Program-made: the position numbers and the translations under genes
Origin: Rhodoferax koreense
GTDB lineage: Bacteria > Pseudomonadota > Gammaproteobacteria > Burkholderiales > Burkholderiaceae_C
Assembly: GCF_001955695.1 (NCBI RefSeq)
Contig: NZ_CP019236.1
Location: 558,001-622,000 of the forward strand
DNA: 64,000 nucleotides
Direction: 5' to 3'
The notes under the pieces: generated by a model
Told to the model about the DNA's origin: nothing
The model's database searches: none
The model's input: the letters and a program-made list of their open reading frames with translations, nothing else
Shown here: positions 20,546 to 30,487 of the stretch, piece after piece
Layout of the letters: every line of letters starts with the position of its first letter
How positions within the stretch are numbered: position 1 is the stretch's first letter

Positions 20546-21013
20546 ATGAACCGCCTAGCGTCCATCCTGCCTCCCGCTCAAGTGCTCGTGAGCGTCGATG
20601 CCACCAGCAAAAAACGTGCTTTCGAGGAAGCCGGCCTGCTGTTTGAGAATCTGCACGGGCTGAGCCGGGCGCTGATCACCGACAGCCTGTTCGCACGCGA
20701 ACGCCTGGGCTCCACCGGCCTGGGCCACGGCGTAGCCATTCCCCATGGTCGCATCAAGGGCCTGAAGGCGCCGATGGCGGCGGTGGTGCAACTGGCGCAG
20801 CCCATCGGTTTCGACGCGCCGGACGAACAACCCGTGGCGCTGTTGATCTTCCTGCTGGTGCCGGAGGCGGCGACGCAGAAGCACCTGGAAATCCTGTCGG
20901 AGATCGCGGAGCTGCTCAGCGATGCGCCGCTGCGCGAGAAGATCAAGACGGCGGCCGATGCCGGCAGCCTGCACGAGCTGATCTCCACCTGGCAATCGGC
21001 ACAGCCCGCCTGA
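20546..21013 (+). CDS. ptsN: PTS IIA-like nitrogen regulatory protein
   Basis: A 155-residue EIIA-Ntr protein, the last phosphate carrier of the nitrogen phosphotransferase system. The phosphorylated histidine is H67 in [10 protein letters not shown]. The fold pattern ([20 protein letters not shown], then [20 protein letters not shown]) is typical. It regulates potassium and carbon/nitrogen functions by protein contact. The start ATG at 20546 gives [10 protein letters not shown]; an upstream ATG at 20525 overlaps the likely promoter. Followed after 22 bases by hprK. Confidence 0.94.
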   Translation: MNRLASILPPAQVLVSVDATSKKRAFEEAGLLFENLHGLSRALITDSLFARERLGSTGLGHGVAIPHGRIKGLKAPMAAVVQLAQPIGFDAPDEQPVALLIFLLVPEAATQKHLEILSEIAELLSDAPLREKIKTAADAGSLHELISTWQSAQPA

Positions 21014-21035
21014 ATACCTTTTTCGGCTTGCCGCT

Positions 21036-21980
21036 TTGAAACCCACTGTCGTCAGCGCCGACGTCATGTTCGAAGCCTTCCGCGGCCTGCTGCGGTGGGA
21101 ATGGGTGGCCGGCCTCGGCGCTTCCGAACGCCGGTTCGACGAGGTCGCCGTGCGTGCCGCCACCTCCGGCGCCGACCTCGTGGGCTACCTCAACTACATC
21201 CATCCTTACCGCGTGCAGATCATGGGCACGCGCGAGGTGGCCTACCTGACCAGTGCCACGCCCGAAGACTGTGCGCGGCGCATTGCGCGCATCGTCACAC
21301 TCGAGCCGCCGGTGCTGATCCTGGCCGACGGCCAGGCCGCGCCCGACGCCCTGCTGTCGATGTGCGAACGCGCGCAGATTCCGATGTTTTCCACGCAGGA
21401 ATCCGCGGCCTTCGTGATCGACGTGCTGCGCGCCTACCTGGCCAAGCACTTCGCCGACCGCACCTCGATGCACGGCGTGTTCATGGACATTCTCGGGCTG
21501 GGCGTGATGATCACGGGCGAATCCGGCCTGGGCAAGAGCGAGCTCGGCCTGGAGCTGATCTCGCGCGGCAACGGCCTGGTGGCCGACGACGCGGTGGATC
21601 TGTTCCGCATCAACCAGACCACCATCGAAGGCCGCTGTCCCGAGCTGCTGCAGAACCTGCTGGAGGTGCGCGGCATCGGCTTGCTGGACATCCGCGGCAT
21701 CTTCGGCGAGACGGCGGTGCGCCGCAAGATGCGGCTGAAGCTCATCGTGCATCTGGTGCGCAAGGAAACCATGGAACGCGAATACGAGCGGCTGCCGTAT
21801 GAGCCGCTCACGCAGGACGTGCTCGGCGTGCCGGTGCGCAAGGTCATCATCCAGGTGGTGGCCGGGCGCAACATCGCGGTGCTGGTCGAAGCGGCGGTGC
21901 GCAACACCATCCTTCAGCTACGCGGCATCGACACCTACCAGGAATTCGTCGAGCGCCACCGCAAGGCCATGGAAGAGTAG
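21036..21980 (+). CDS. hprK: HPr kinase/phosphorylase
   Basis: A 314-residue bifunctional enzyme that adds and removes phosphate on a serine of HPr-type proteins. Walker A GESGLGKS is at residues 161-168, and the HprK signature is [16 protein letters not shown] about 40 residues later. The start is TTG (TTGAAACCC), which gives the normal [17 protein letters not shown]; the first ATG is too far inside. It forms a unit with ptsN (22-base gap), the usual proteobacterial arrangement. The genes rapZ and npr are not in the window next to it; the next gene is fur on the other strand. Confidence 0.93.
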   Translation: MKPTVVSADVMFEAFRGLLRWEWVAGLGASERRFDEVAVRAATSGADLVGYLNYIHPYRVQIMGTREVAYLTSATPEDCARRIARIVTLEPPVLILADGQAAPDALLSMCERAQIPMFSTQESAAFVIDVLRAYLAKHFADRTSMHGVFMDILGLGVMITGESGLGKSELGLELISRGNGLVADDAVDLFRINQTTIEGRCPELLQNLLEVRGIGLLDIRGIFGETAVRRKMRLKLIVHLVRKETMEREYERLPYEPLTQDVLGVPVRKVIIQVVAGRNIAVLVEAAVRNTILQLRGIDTYQEFVERHRKAMEE

Positions 21981-21986
21981 ACGGGC

Positions 21987-22427
21987 TCAGTGCCCTGGCG
22001 AAGTGGATTGGGCGTTCCTGGCGCAGTTCACGCACAGTCCGTACAAGGCCATCGCGTGGTCGTGCACCACCCAACCCTTGCTCTTCGCCACGATCTGCTG
22101 GCGCTTCTCGATTTCCGCGTCGAAGAATTCCTCCACCGCGCCGCACGAGGTGCAGACGAAATGGTCGTGGTGCCGGCCTTCGTTGAGTTCGTAGACGGCC
22201 TTGCCCGACTCGAAGTGGCTGCGCGACAGGATGCCGGCCTGCTCGAACTGCGTGAGCACGCGATACACCGTGGCCAGGCCGATGTCGGAGCGCTCGAGCA
22301 GCAGCACGCGGAACACGTCTTCGGCCGTCATGTGGCGCAATTCGCCCTTCTGGAAGATCTCCATGATCTTCAGGCGGGGCAGGGTGGCCTTCAGGCCGGT
22401 GCTTTTGAGTTCGTCGATATTCGCCAT
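21987..22427 (-). CDS. fur: Ferric uptake regulator
   Basis: A 146-residue iron-responsive repressor. The N-terminal winged helix ([20 protein letters not shown], then [12 protein letters not shown]) is followed by the metal-binding dimer domain with [16 protein letters not shown] and the C-terminal C-x2-C (GLCVNCARN). The ATG at 22427 gives the usual [18 protein letters not shown]. Divergent from bamE with about 117 bases between starts; the convergent hprK stops 6 bases away. Length is standard. Confidence 0.95.
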   Translation of the reverse strand: MANIDELKSTGLKATLPRLKIMEIFQKGELRHMTAEDVFRVLLLERSDIGLATVYRVLTQFEQAGILSRSHFESGKAVYELNEGRHHDHFVCTSCGAVEEFFDAEIEKRQQIVAKSKGWVVHDHAMALYGLCVNCARNAQSTSPGH

Positions 22428-22516
22428 GGCTGGACTGACTTTCTGACGCCTGCGGCGTAGAGGAACGGACGGCGCGCCCTGGAGAAACCATGGAATCGGT
22501 GTCAGGGGGCAGCCGC

Positions 22517-22522
22517 TACAAT
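22517..22522 (+). promoter_or_regulatory. Candidate -10 element of the bamE promoter
   Basis: TACAAT matches five of six consensus bases. No good -35 is seen 17 bases upstream. If used, transcription starts near 22529, so the in-frame ATG at 22521 cannot be the bamE start and the ATG at 22545 is favoured. Confidence 0.4.
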
Positions 22523-22544
22523 GGCCGATCATATCGCTACGTCC

Positions 22545-23108
22545 ATGCCCATGTTTGCACCTCTGCCACGCGGCTCGTCGTCCGCCCTGATCCTTGCGGT
22601 CTGCGCCTTGCTCGGCGCCTGCTCTACCGTGGATGACGCGTCGCGCAAGTTCGCGAATTCGATCACACCGTACAAGGTCGAAGTCGTGCAGGGCAACTTC
22701 GTCTCCAGGGAACAGGTCGAGGCGCTCAAGCCCGGCATGCCGCGCCAGCAGGTGAAGGACATCCTGGGCACCCCGCTGCTGCAGAGTGTGTTCCATGCCG
22801 ACCGCTGGGACTACGTGTTCACCATGCGCCGCCAGGGCCTGGAGCCGCAGGCGCGCCAGCTCACCGTGTACTTCAAGGACAACCTGCTGACCAAGGTCGA
22901 GGGTGATCCCATGCCCTCCGAGGCCGAATTCGTGGCCCTGCTCGGCGAAGCCCACAAGGTGCGCAAGATCCCCGACCTCGAAGCCAGCGAAGACAGCCTG
23001 AAATCCTTCGCCAAATCCGAGGCGCCGGCCAAACCGGCCGCGACGCCGGCCGCGCCGCTGCCGCCGTTGCCCACCAGCTACCCTCCGCTCGAACCAGCCG
23101 CCAAATAA
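22545..23108 (+). CDS. bamE: Outer-membrane assembly lipoprotein BamE (SmpA/OmlA)
   Basis: A 187-residue lipoprotein component of the BAM complex that inserts beta-barrels into the outer membrane. It has a signal peptide with lipobox LLGAC (mature protein starting at the Cys followed by STVDD). The SmpA/OmlA domain carries [20 protein letters not shown], then [14 protein letters not shown]. The C-terminus has a Pro/Ala-rich tail longer than in E. coli BamE. The start is ambiguous between 22545 and 22551; an upstream ATG at 22521 overlaps the likely promoter. Followed after 19 bases by dapB. Confidence 0.92.
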   Translation: MPMFAPLPRGSSSALILAVCALLGACSTVDDASRKFANSITPYKVEVVQGNFVSREQVEALKPGMPRQQVKDILGTPLLQSVFHADRWDYVFTMRRQGLEPQARQLTVYFKDNLLTKVEGDPMPSEAEFVALLGEAHKVRKIPDLEASEDSLKSFAKSEAPAKPAATPAAPLPPLPTSYPPLEPAAK

Positions 23109-23127
23109 GGCTGGGCGTCGGTTTTTC

Positions 23128-23979
23128 ATGACAGATTCTTCGGGCGCCATGGCTTCGCATTCCACTTCTTCCAATCCCCTGCACGCGGTGGCCGTGGCGG
23201 GTGCTTCCGGCCGCATGGGCCACATGCTGATCGAGGCCATCCGCGCCGCCGACGACTGCGTGCTCGCGGGTGCGCTCGACGTTGCCGAGAGCCCCGGCAT
23301 CGGCACCGACGCTTCCGGCTTCCTCGGCCATGCCTCTGGCGTGCTGATCACCGCCGACCTCGACGCCGGCCTCAAGGCGGCCGAAGTGCTGATCGACTTC
23401 ACGCGGCCCGAGGGCACGATCGCACACCTGCGCGCCTGCCGCCGCCTGGGCGTGAACATGGTGATCGGCACCACCGGCTTCAGCGATGCGCACAAGGCCG
23501 AGATCGCCGAGGCCGCGCAGGACATCGCCATCATGATGGCGCCGAACATGAGCGTGGGCGTCAACGTCACGCTCAAGCTGCTGGAGATGGCGGCCAAGGC
23601 CATGGCCACCGGCTACGACATCGAGATCATCGAGGCGCACCACCGGCACAAGGTCGATGCGCCATCCGGCACGGCGCTGAAGATGGGCGAGGTCATCGCC
23701 GGCGCGCTCGGCCGTGACCTGAAGGATTGCGCCGTCTACGCGCGCGAGGGCATCACCGGCGAGCGCGATCCGTCGAGCATCGGCTTCGCCGCCATCCGCG
23801 GCGGCGACATCGTGGGCGACCACACGGTGCTGTTCGCGGGCACCGGCGAACGCATCGAGATCAGCCACAAGTCGTCGAGCCGCACCACCTACGCCCAGGG
23901 CGGGCTGCGCGCGGCGCGTTTCCTGGCTGGCCGCAAGAGCGGGCTGTTCGACATGTTCGACGTGCTGGGCCTGAAGTAG
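23128..23979 (+). CDS. dapB: 4-hydroxy-tetrahydrodipicolinate reductase
   Basis: A 283-residue NAD(P)H-dependent reductase of the diaminopimelate/lysine pathway. The nucleotide motif GASGRMG is near residue 30, and the catalytic signature [16 protein letters not shown] is near residue 170, with the catalytic His and Lys. The N-terminus is about 20 residues longer than some relatives; an internal ATG at 23149 (MASHSTSSN) is an alternative start. Downstream exbB follows after 13 bases. Confidence 0.94.
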   Translation: MTDSSGAMASHSTSSNPLHAVAVAGASGRMGHMLIEAIRAADDCVLAGALDVAESPGIGTDASGFLGHASGVLITADLDAGLKAAEVLIDFTRPEGTIAHLRACRRLGVNMVIGTTGFSDAHKAEIAEAAQDIAIMMAPNMSVGVNVTLKLLEMAAKAMATGYDIEIIEAHHRHKVDAPSGTALKMGEVIAGALGRDLKDCAVYAREGITGERDPSSIGFAAIRGGDIVGDHTVLFAGTGERIEISHKSSSRTTYAQGGLRAARFLAGRKSGLFDMFDVLGLK

Positions 23980-23992
23980 CTTTCCGTTTCAG

Positions 23993-24661
23993 ATGACGCT
24001 GCTGCACCTGTTCGAACAAGGCGACCTGGTGAGTCGGCTGGTGGTGTTGCTGCTGCTGGCCATGTCGATTTCGAGCTGGGTGGTGATCCTGTGGAAGGGC
24101 TGGCTGCTGCGCCGCGCCAGCGCCGACGTGGCCCGCAGCACCGCCGCTTTCTGGCAGGCGCCCAGCGTGGCCGAGGCGGGTTCGCGGGTGGCCGCCTTCG
24201 ACCGGTCGGCGCTGGTGCTGCCGCTGATCGACGCCTCCCGGGCCCTCCAGGCCGCGGCCGGCGGCACCCTGGCCGCCTCCGGCGATCGCGCCCAGCAACT
24301 CACGCGCGTGCTGCGCGACGCCCTGCACGCGGTGCTGCACAAGCTCCAGTTCGGTCAGGTATTGCTGGCCACCGTGGGTTCCACCGCGCCCTTCGTCGGC
24401 CTGCTCGGCACGGTCTGGGGCATCTACCATGCGCTGACCGCGATCTCGCAGGCCGGCCAGATCAGCATCGACAAGATCGCCGGCCCGGTGGGCGAGGCGC
24501 TGATCATGACGGCGGCCGGCCTGGCCGTGGCGATTCCGGCCGTGCTTGCCTACAACGTGCTCGGCCGCCTGATCGGCCGCATCGAGGCCGATCTCGAAGG
24601 TTTCGCGCGTGACCTGCGGGAACTGCTGGCCGGGCATTTGCCCGCCATCGAAGAGGATTGA
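23993..24661 (+). CDS. exbB: MotA/TolQ/ExbB proton channel family protein
   Basis: A 222-residue inner-membrane protein with three membrane helices (about residues 12-34, 120-142 and 162-184). It has the ExbB/TolQ signature (STAPFVGLLGTVWGIYHALT, then AGPVGEALIMTAAGLAVAIP). With ExbD it forms a proton-driven stator that energises TonB-type outer-membrane transport or Tol-Pal. It is followed directly by exbD. There is no tonB, tolA, tolB or pal nearby, so assignment to Exb versus Tol is by similarity only. Confidence 0.88.
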   Translation: MTLLHLFEQGDLVSRLVVLLLLAMSISSWVVILWKGWLLRRASADVARSTAAFWQAPSVAEAGSRVAAFDRSALVLPLIDASRALQAAAGGTLAASGDRAQQLTRVLRDALHAVLHKLQFGQVLLATVGSTAPFVGLLGTVWGIYHALTAISQAGQISIDKIAGPVGEALIMTAAGLAVAIPAVLAYNVLGRLIGRIEADLEGFARDLRELLAGHLPAIEED

Positions 24662-24663
24662 TC

Positions 24664-25080
24664 GTGGCGTTCGGGCGATTGGAACGCACCAAAGGCGCCG
24701 CGCCGATGAGCGACATCAACATGACGCCGCTCATCGACGTGATGCTGGTGCTGCTGGTGATCTTCATCATCACGGCGCCGCTGCTGGCGAGTTCGGTGCG
24801 GCTCGACCTGCCCAAAACCGAGGCCGCCAAGGCCGATGGCACGGCGCGGTTCATCACGCTCGTGCTCGACAAGAGCGGCCAGGTCTTCGTGAACGACCGC
24901 CCCGTGGATGCCGCCGAGCTCGCGCGCCAGCTTGGCGCAGCGGCCGAAAGAAATCCCGACACCGAAGTGCAGCTGCGCGCCGACACGGCCGTGCCCTACG
25001 GCCGGGTGGTCGAGGTCATCGGCGCGGCGCAGAAGGCCGGGCTGGGCCGCATCGGCTTCGTGGCCGATCCGTCGAAATAG
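24664..25080 (+). CDS. exbD: Biopolymer transport protein ExbD/TolR family
   Basis: A 138-residue partner of ExbB. A short cytoplasmic N-terminus with [20 protein letters not shown] contains the single membrane helix and the essential aspartate (D of LIDVML). A periplasmic domain follows to the end. I start at GTG 24664, which is well placed after AGAGGA at 24652-24657; the TTG at 24658 is too close to that sequence. It lies two bases after exbB. Confidence 0.9.
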   Translation: MAFGRLERTKGAAPMSDINMTPLIDVMLVLLVIFIITAPLLASSVRLDLPKTEAAKADGTARFITLVLDKSGQVFVNDRPVDAAELARQLGAAAERNPDTEVQLRADTAVPYGRVVEVIGAAQKAGLGRIGFVADPSK

Positions 25081-25180
25081 CGCGGCTCACCCGTCCACGG
25101 CCCGTGGGCTCGCGTGCATCCGCCTAAAATCCAGGCATCGCAGCTTCGCGCTGCCCCTCATTGCGACCGCCACCTTCCCA

Positions 25181-27841
25181 ATGCAAGACAAATACAACCA
25201 CCTCGAAGTCGAAGCCAGCGCCCAGGCCCACTGGACCGCGGCCGACGCCTACCGTGTCGTCGAAGACCTGTCGAAGAAGAAGTTCTACGCCTGCTCGATG
25301 TTGCCCTACCCCAGCGGCAAGCTGCACATGGGCCATGTGCGCAACTACACCATCAACGACATGCTGGCGCGCCAGCTGCGCATGAACGGCTACAACGTGC
25401 TGATGCCGATGGGCTGGGACGCGTTCGGCCTGCCCGCGGAAAACGCCGCGCTGAAGAACGGCGTGCCGCCAGCGCAGTGGACCTACGACAACATCGCCTA
25501 CATGAAGAAGCAGATGCAGGCGATGGGGCTGGCGATCGACTGGTCGCGCGAGGTCACCACCTGCGACCCGAGTTACTACAAGTGGAACCAGTGGCTGTTC
25601 CTGAAGATGCTGGAGAAGGGCATCGCCTACCGCAAGACCCAGGTCGTGAACTGGGACCCGGTGGACCAGACCGTGCTGGCCAACGAGCAGGTGATCGACG
25701 GCAAGGGCTGGCGCACCGGCGCCGTGGTCGAGAAGCGTGAGATCCCGGGCTACTACCTGAAGATCACCGACTACGCCGAAGAGTTGCTCGGCACGGTGCA
25801 ATCGCACCTGCCCGGCTGGCCCGAGCGCGTGAAGCTGATGCAGGAAAACTGGATCGGCAAGAGCGAGGGCGTGCGCTTTGCGTTCACGCACGACATCCAC
25901 GACGCCAGCGGCGCGCTGATCGGCGACGGCAGGATGTACGTGTTCACCACCCGCGCCGACACCATCATGGGTGTGACCTTCTGCGCCGTGGCGCCCGAAC
26001 ATCCGCTGGCCACGCATGCGGCCGCGTCCAACCCCGCGCTGGCCGCCTTCATCGAGGAATGCAAGAAGGGCGGCACGACCGAGGCCGAACTCGCCGCGCG
26101 CGAAAAGGTCGGCATGCGCACCGGCCTGCAGGTGGTGCATCCGCTCAACGGCCACCTGATCGACGTCTGGGTCGGCAACTACGTGCTCATGAGCTACGGC
26201 GACGGTGCCGTGATGGGCGTGCCCGCGCACGACGAGCGTGATTTCGCCTTCGCCCTCAAATACGACCTGCCCATCGTCGAGGTGGTGCACGTGGACGGCG
26301 AGCACTACGACTACCACCATTGGCATGACTGGTACGGCGACAAGCAGCGCGGCGTGACCATCAATTCCGACAGCTTCAGCGGCCTGTCCTTCCAGGAAGC
26401 GGTGGATGCGGTGAGCCACGCGCTGCAGATCAAGGGCCTGGGCGAGAAGAAGGTCACCTGGCGCCTGCGCGACTGGGGCGTGAGCCGCCAGCGCTACTGG
26501 GGCACGCCGATCCCGATCATCCATTGCGACGAGCACGGCGCCGTGCCCGTGCCCGAGAAAGACCTGCCAGTGGTGTTGCCGCAGGACTGCGTGCCCGACG
26601 GCTCCGGCAATCCGCTGCACAAACACGCGGGCTTCCATGCCGGCGTGGTCTGCCCGGTGTGCGGCCAACCCGCGCGCCGCGAAACCGACACCATGGACAC
26701 CTTCGTCGATTCGAGCTGGTACTTCATGCGCTACTGCGATCCGAAGAACGACCAGCAGATGGTGGCCGAAGGCGCCAACTACTGGATGCCGATGGACCAG
26801 TACATCGGCGGCATCGAGCACGCGATCCTGCACCTGCTGTACGCCCGTTTCTGGACCAAGGTGATGCGCGACCTCGACCTGGTCAAGGTCGACGAGCCTT
26901 TCACCAAGCTGCTCACGCAGGGCATGGTGCTGAACCACATCTACTCGCGCAAGAACGAGAAGGGCGGCATCGAGTACTTCTGGCCGGCCGAGGTCGAGGA
27001 CGTGATCGACGCCACCGGCAAGGTGACGGGCGCCAAACGCAAGGTGGACGGATCGCTGGTGACCTACGAAGGCGTGGGCACCATGAGCAAGAGCAAGAAC
27101 AACGGCGTCGACCCGCAGGACCTGATCGAAAAATACGGCGCCGACACCGCCCGCCTGTACACCATGTTCACCGCGCCGCCCGAGGCCACGCTCGAGTGGA
27201 ACGACGCCGCGGTCGAGGGTTCCTACCGCTTTCTCAAGCGCGTGTGGGCCTTCGGCGCCAAGCTGCTTGCTACGGATTTCGCAGCAACCAGCGCAGTTGT
27301 GGCGAGCGCTGCAAGCCTGAAAGATGTCGAATTCGGCAAGGAGGCCAAGGCCTTGCGGCTGGAAGTCCACACCGTGCTGAAGCAGGTCGACTACGACTAC
27401 CAGCGCATGCAGTACAACACCGTGGTCTCGGGCGCGATGAAGCTGCTGAATGCGCTCGAGGATTTCAAGGCGCCGGAATCGGCCGGTGCGCAGGTGGCGC
27501 TGGTCGAAGGCTTCGGCATCCTGCTGCGCTGCATCTACCCGGTCACGCCGCACATCGCACACGGCCTGTGGAGCGAACTCGGCTATGCCGATCGCTTCGG
27601 CGAACTGCTCGACGCGCCCTGGCCGCAGGTCGACCCGCTGGCGCTGGTCAAGGACGAGGTTGAACTCATGCTGCAGGTCAACGGCAAGCTGCGTGGTTCC
27701 ATCCTGGTGCCGGCGGGCGCGAGCAAGGAAGCCATCGAGGCCGCGGCGCTGGCCCATGAGGTCTATCTCAAACTCGCCAACGGCGCGGCACCGAAGAAGG
27801 TGATCGTGGTGCCCGGCCGGCTCGTGAACGTGGTGATCTGA
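25181..27841 (+). CDS. leuS: Leucyl-tRNA synthetase
   Basis: An 886-residue class I aminoacyl-tRNA synthetase. The HIGH-type motif is [15 protein letters not shown] (about residues 42-56), the CP1 editing domain has TTRADTIMG, and the KMSKS-type motif is TMSKSKNNG (about residue 634). The anticodon-binding domain and C-terminal extension follow. The ATG at 25181 gives the usual [15 protein letters not shown]; the frame stays open upstream inside exbD but without family similarity. It overlaps lptE by one base (TGATG). Confidence 0.97.
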   Translation: MQDKYNHLEVEASAQAHWTAADAYRVVEDLSKKKFYACSMLPYPSGKLHMGHVRNYTINDMLARQLRMNGYNVLMPMGWDAFGLPAENAALKNGVPPAQWTYDNIAYMKKQMQAMGLAIDWSREVTTCDPSYYKWNQWLFLKMLEKGIAYRKTQVVNWDPVDQTVLANEQVIDGKGWRTGAVVEKREIPGYYLKITDYAEELLGTVQSHLPGWPERVKLMQENWIGKSEGVRFAFTHDIHDASGALIGDGRMYVFTTRADTIMGVTFCAVAPEHPLATHAAASNPALAAFIEECKKGGTTEAELAAREKVGMRTGLQVVHPLNGHLIDVWVGNYVLMSYGDGAVMGVPAHDERDFAFALKYDLPIVEVVHVDGEHYDYHHWHDWYGDKQRGVTINSDSFSGLSFQEAVDAVSHALQIKGLGEKKVTWRLRDWGVSRQRYWGTPIPIIHCDEHGAVPVPEKDLPVVLPQDCVPDGSGNPLHKHAGFHAGVVCPVCGQPARRETDTMDTFVDSSWYFMRYCDPKNDQQMVAEGANYWMPMDQYIGGIEHAILHLLYARFWTKVMRDLDLVKVDEPFTKLLTQGMVLNHIYSRKNEKGGIEYFWPAEVEDVIDATGKVTGAKRKVDGSLVTYEGVGTMSKSKNNGVDPQDLIEKYGADTARLYTMFTAPPEATLEWNDAAVEGSYRFLKRVWAFGAKLLATDFAATSAVVASAASLKDVEFGKEAKALRLEVHTVLKQVDYDYQRMQYNTVVSGAMKLLNALEDFKAPESAGAQVALVEGFGILLRCIYPVTPHIAHGLWSELGYADRFGELLDAPWPQVDPLALVKDEVELMLQVNGKLRGSILVPAGASKEAIEAAALAHEVYLKLANGAAPKKVIVVPGRLVNVVI

Positions 27842-28386
27842 TGATGACGCAAAAACCTGACTTTTCCGGCCCGAAACTGTCGCGCCGCGGCCTGCTGGGC
27901 CCGCTCGTGCCGCTGGTGGCCGCGGTGTCGCTCAGCGCCTGCGGCTTCAAGCTGCGTGAGGCGCCGACCTATGCGTTCAGCACGATCTTCGTGCGTGTCG
28001 GGGAGGCCTCGACGCTGGGCAACGAACTCCGGCGCAATCTCGAGGGCAGCGGCAACATCGAGGTCATCACCGACACGGCCCGCCTCAACTCGGCCCAGGT
28101 GATCCTCGACGTGACCGGCGACCAGCGCGAGAAGACCGCGGTCGGCCTCAATTCGTCGGGCCAGGTGCGCGAATTCCAGCTGCGGCTGCGCTTCAAGTTC
28201 AAGGTGCGCAACCAGAAGGGTGACGAACTGATCCCCGAGGTGGAACTGCTGCAGCAGCGCGACATGACCTACAGCGAATCGCAGGCATCGGCCAAGGAAG
28301 GCGAGGAGCAGCTGCTGTACCGCAACATGCAGTCGGCCATCGTGCAGCAGGTGATCCGTCGACTGGGCGCCATCAAGGCGATCTGA
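27841..28386 (+). CDS. lptE: LPS-assembly lipoprotein LptE (RlpB)
   Basis: A 181-residue outer-membrane lipoprotein that plugs the LptD barrel. The signal peptide (SRRGLLGPLVPLVAAVSLSACGF) has lipobox LSAC. The mature part has GFKLREAPTYAFSTIFVRV and ends in the long C-terminal helix. The start overlaps the leuS stop, so it is coupled. In related genomes holA follows directly; here the next holA is 9.3 kb away. Confidence 0.9.
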   Translation: MMTQKPDFSGPKLSRRGLLGPLVPLVAAVSLSACGFKLREAPTYAFSTIFVRVGEASTLGNELRRNLEGSGNIEVITDTARLNSAQVILDVTGDQREKTAVGLNSSGQVREFQLRLRFKFKVRNQKGDELIPEVELLQQRDMTYSESQASAKEGEEQLLYRNMQSAIVQQVIRRLGAIKAI

Positions 28387-28517
28387 GTCGATTGCGCCTG
28401 TCATGGCCCGTGAGCGCCGGGCCGCGCGGCCTGTGATGGGTGTGAAACTTGCTTGGATGGGTGCATGGCTTCGAAGCTTCCCCGCCGCATCCTCATCGGC
28501 ATTGCTTTTCCCGACCG

Positions 28518-29495
28518 ATGACACACGACTTGAACGACACTTCACGGATCGTGTTGCATGCGCGTGATCCGAGTGAGCAGGCGTCCAGCTTCGGGCTGCT
28601 GCACCAGTCCTACGAGCAACTCTCCATCGGTGCTTTTTCAGGCAGCCTCGTCGCCGTCAGTGCGAACGACATCCTGGTTTTTCAGGAGACCCTCGATCAG
28701 AGCGTGTTTCAGACGGGCGTCTCCGACGCCGGGTACATCACCATCGCCGCGGCCTGCGAACTTTCCGATCAGGGCTACTGGAACGGCCGGCATATCGACC
28801 TGGATTCGGTCGTGGCCTTCACGCCCGGCCGCGAGTTCGAGCTGCGGACGCCTGCACACGCGGTCTGCTTCGGCGTCTCGCTGGCACCATCGCTGTTGCG
28901 TTCGATTTCGCCAGAGCACCCGACCGATTACTGGGAGAAGTTTTTTGCGCGCAATGATTGCTGGTCGGATGCGGGGCGCCTGAGGGGTGACCTGCAGTCC
29001 CGCATTGCCCGGGTGCTGCAGGACGCCAGTGCAGCATCTGCCCAGGCCGAGCGTGCCGCCGACCTGGTCGAGTTGCGCGAACTGGCCATCGATTATTTCG
29101 GCAGCCTGATCGAGCGCTGCAGCATCGGCGGTCACAAGCTGCGGGTTGAGAGTTATCCGCGCATCGCCAGGCGCGCCCGCGCCACCATGCTCGAGCGGCT
29201 GAGCGAGCCGCTGTCGGTCACGGATCTGTGCACCGAGTTGGGTTGTTCCCGGCGATCCTTGCAATACGCTTTCGAGAGCATCTACGGCCTGGGCCCGGTC
29301 GCTTACCTGCGTGCCATGCGACTGGCCGAGGCGCGCCGGCGACTCACTGGCGGCAAGCGCGGCACCACGGTGCAAGACGTGGCCGCCGCCGTGGGTTTCA
29401 ATCATCTGCCGCGGTTTGCCCAGGAATACGCGCGGATGTTCGGCGAGCGGCCGTCCGCATCGCTGGCCGCCCACCGCGCAGGCGGTCAGTCCTAG
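28518..29495 (+). CDS. AraC-family transcriptional regulator
   Basis: A 325-residue regulator. A variable N-terminal sensor half is followed by a C-terminal double helix-turn-helix (about residues 215-320) with LSVTDLCTELGCSRRSLQYA, then FESIYGLGPVAYLRAMRLAE, the AraC signature. The overall layout resembles EutR/FeaR-type activators. I start at the ATG at 28518 (MTHDLNDTSR); the frame extends upstream to 28449 without support. First gene of the block between lptE and holA. Its stop codon and that of the convergent channel gene share the palindrome CTAG. It probably controls the minus-strand cluster that ends there. Confidence 0.88.
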   Translation: MTHDLNDTSRIVLHARDPSEQASSFGLLHQSYEQLSIGAFSGSLVAVSANDILVFQETLDQSVFQTGVSDAGYITIAAACELSDQGYWNGRHIDLDSVVAFTPGREFELRTPAHAVCFGVSLAPSLLRSISPEHPTDYWEKFFARNDCWSDAGRLRGDLQSRIARVLQDASAASAQAERAADLVELRELAIDYFGSLIERCSIGGHKLRVESYPRIARRARATMLERLSEPLSVTDLCTELGCSRRSLQYAFESIYGLGPVAYLRAMRLAEARRRLTGGKRGTTVQDVAAAVGFNHLPRFAQEYARMFGERPSASLAAHRAGGQS

Positions 29496-30412
29496 AACAG
29501 GTAGAACGCGCGCAGGTTGAGGCGCGCTTGTTCGCGCAAGCCGTTGTGCACCTGCACGTCCCGCGACACGGTGCCCATCAACTGCAGGTTGGGGGCGACA
29601 AAGGTACTGGCGGTGAGCTTGACCGCGGTGGTGCCGGTCCGGTCGTTGAGCGACACGCCATCGACCCGGCTTTCGGCGCCCCATGCATGCGTCACGCCGA
29701 TTGCAGTCGACCAGGAGGCCGAGGGTTCGTAGCGCAGGTAGAGCTGGCCTGAATACAGAGCACTCTGCTTGAGTGTGGTGTTGGTCGTGGAGCCACAGGC
29801 CGCACCACACTCGGTGTTCTTGCCAAAGAAGGTGACGTCTCCGACCGCGTCCATGCGCCATTTTGGCGCCAGCGGGCGGGTATAGGCGGACTGCAGCGCG
29901 AATTTCCAGCGGTTTTCCCCCAGGTTCAGCGCCTTGTTGGCGTCGTAGCTGCCGGTGGGCAAATAAAGATAAGGCGTGACGCCGAATACCTCGCCCGCTG
30001 CGGGGTCGATCTTGTATTTGAACGCGGTGGCCAGAATCAGATCGCCAACGCCCGAAACGCTGCCGAGCGGACTCAAATCACCAGAAGGTTTCAAATGCCC
30101 GAAAGGCAGCAGGACCTGCGGATCGACGGTCCAGCGGTCATCGAGACGCAGCACATGCAGATAACGCGCGATGCCCACTTCGCTCTCCAGCCGTGGCGAG
30201 CCGGGCAGCTTGTTGCCGCCGGCGTAATTCGCGTTGCGTCTCGCATATTGTCCGTAGACGACGAAGGCATTGGCACCATCCGGCAGGGCGGTGTAATCGC
30301 CAGCTTCGACGTCGATGGCTGAAGCCGTCATGGGGCTGAGGAAGGTGCCTGCCGCGAATAGGAATGCGGTGACGGAAAGGCTGGAAGGGAAATGGCGGGG
30401 TTGTGTTTTCAA
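29492..30412 (-). CDS. Outer-membrane channel-like protein (phenol meta-pathway MetA-like family)
   Basis: A 306-residue beta-barrel protein of the family named after 'MetA-pathway of phenol degradation' transporters. It has a signal peptide (residues 1 to about 33, ending MTASA). Alternating amphipathic strands run throughout, and the last residue is Phe (FYLF), as required for BAM-assembled barrels. The start is TTG at 30412, which has AGGAGAG five bases upstream and gives a proper signal sequence (MKTQPRHF); a TTG further up at 30433 lacks a site. Last gene of the minus-strand cluster. It may admit a hydrophobic substrate for the enzymes encoded upstream; inferred. Confidence 0.82.
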   Translation of the reverse strand: MKTQPRHFPSSLSVTAFLFAAGTFLSPMTASAIDVEAGDYTALPDGANAFVVYGQYARRNANYAGGNKLPGSPRLESEVGIARYLHVLRLDDRWTVDPQVLLPFGHLKPSGDLSPLGSVSGVGDLILATAFKYKIDPAAGEVFGVTPYLYLPTGSYDANKALNLGENRWKFALQSAYTRPLAPKWRMDAVGDVTFFGKNTECGAACGSTTNTTLKQSALYSGQLYLRYEPSASWSTAIGVTHAWGAESRVDGVSLNDRTGTTAVKLTASTFVAPNLQLMGTVSRDVQVHNGLREQARLNLRAFYLF

Positions 30413-30418
30413 TTGATC

Positions 30419-30449
30419 TCTCCTGATACCCAAAAGCGAGTACAGGAGA
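30419..30449 (-). promoter_or_regulatory. Hairpin that would sequester the ribosome-binding site of the channel gene
   Basis: On the minus strand TCTCCTG (30449-30443) can pair with CAGGAGA (30425-30419), leaving a 17-base loop. The 3' arm is the ribosome-binding sequence of the channel gene, which starts at 30412. Pairing would hide it, so translation could depend on temperature, an upstream ribosome, or a ligand. No experimental support. Confidence 0.4.
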
Positions 30450-30487
30450 AATTTTGTTTTTGTCGGGGGTGGGTGCGTTATCCGATT

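Noticed and set aside
25124-27757. 877-codon frame antisense to leuS
   Set aside because: High GC leaves the opposite strand open; the product has no recognisable domain and leuS is unambiguous.
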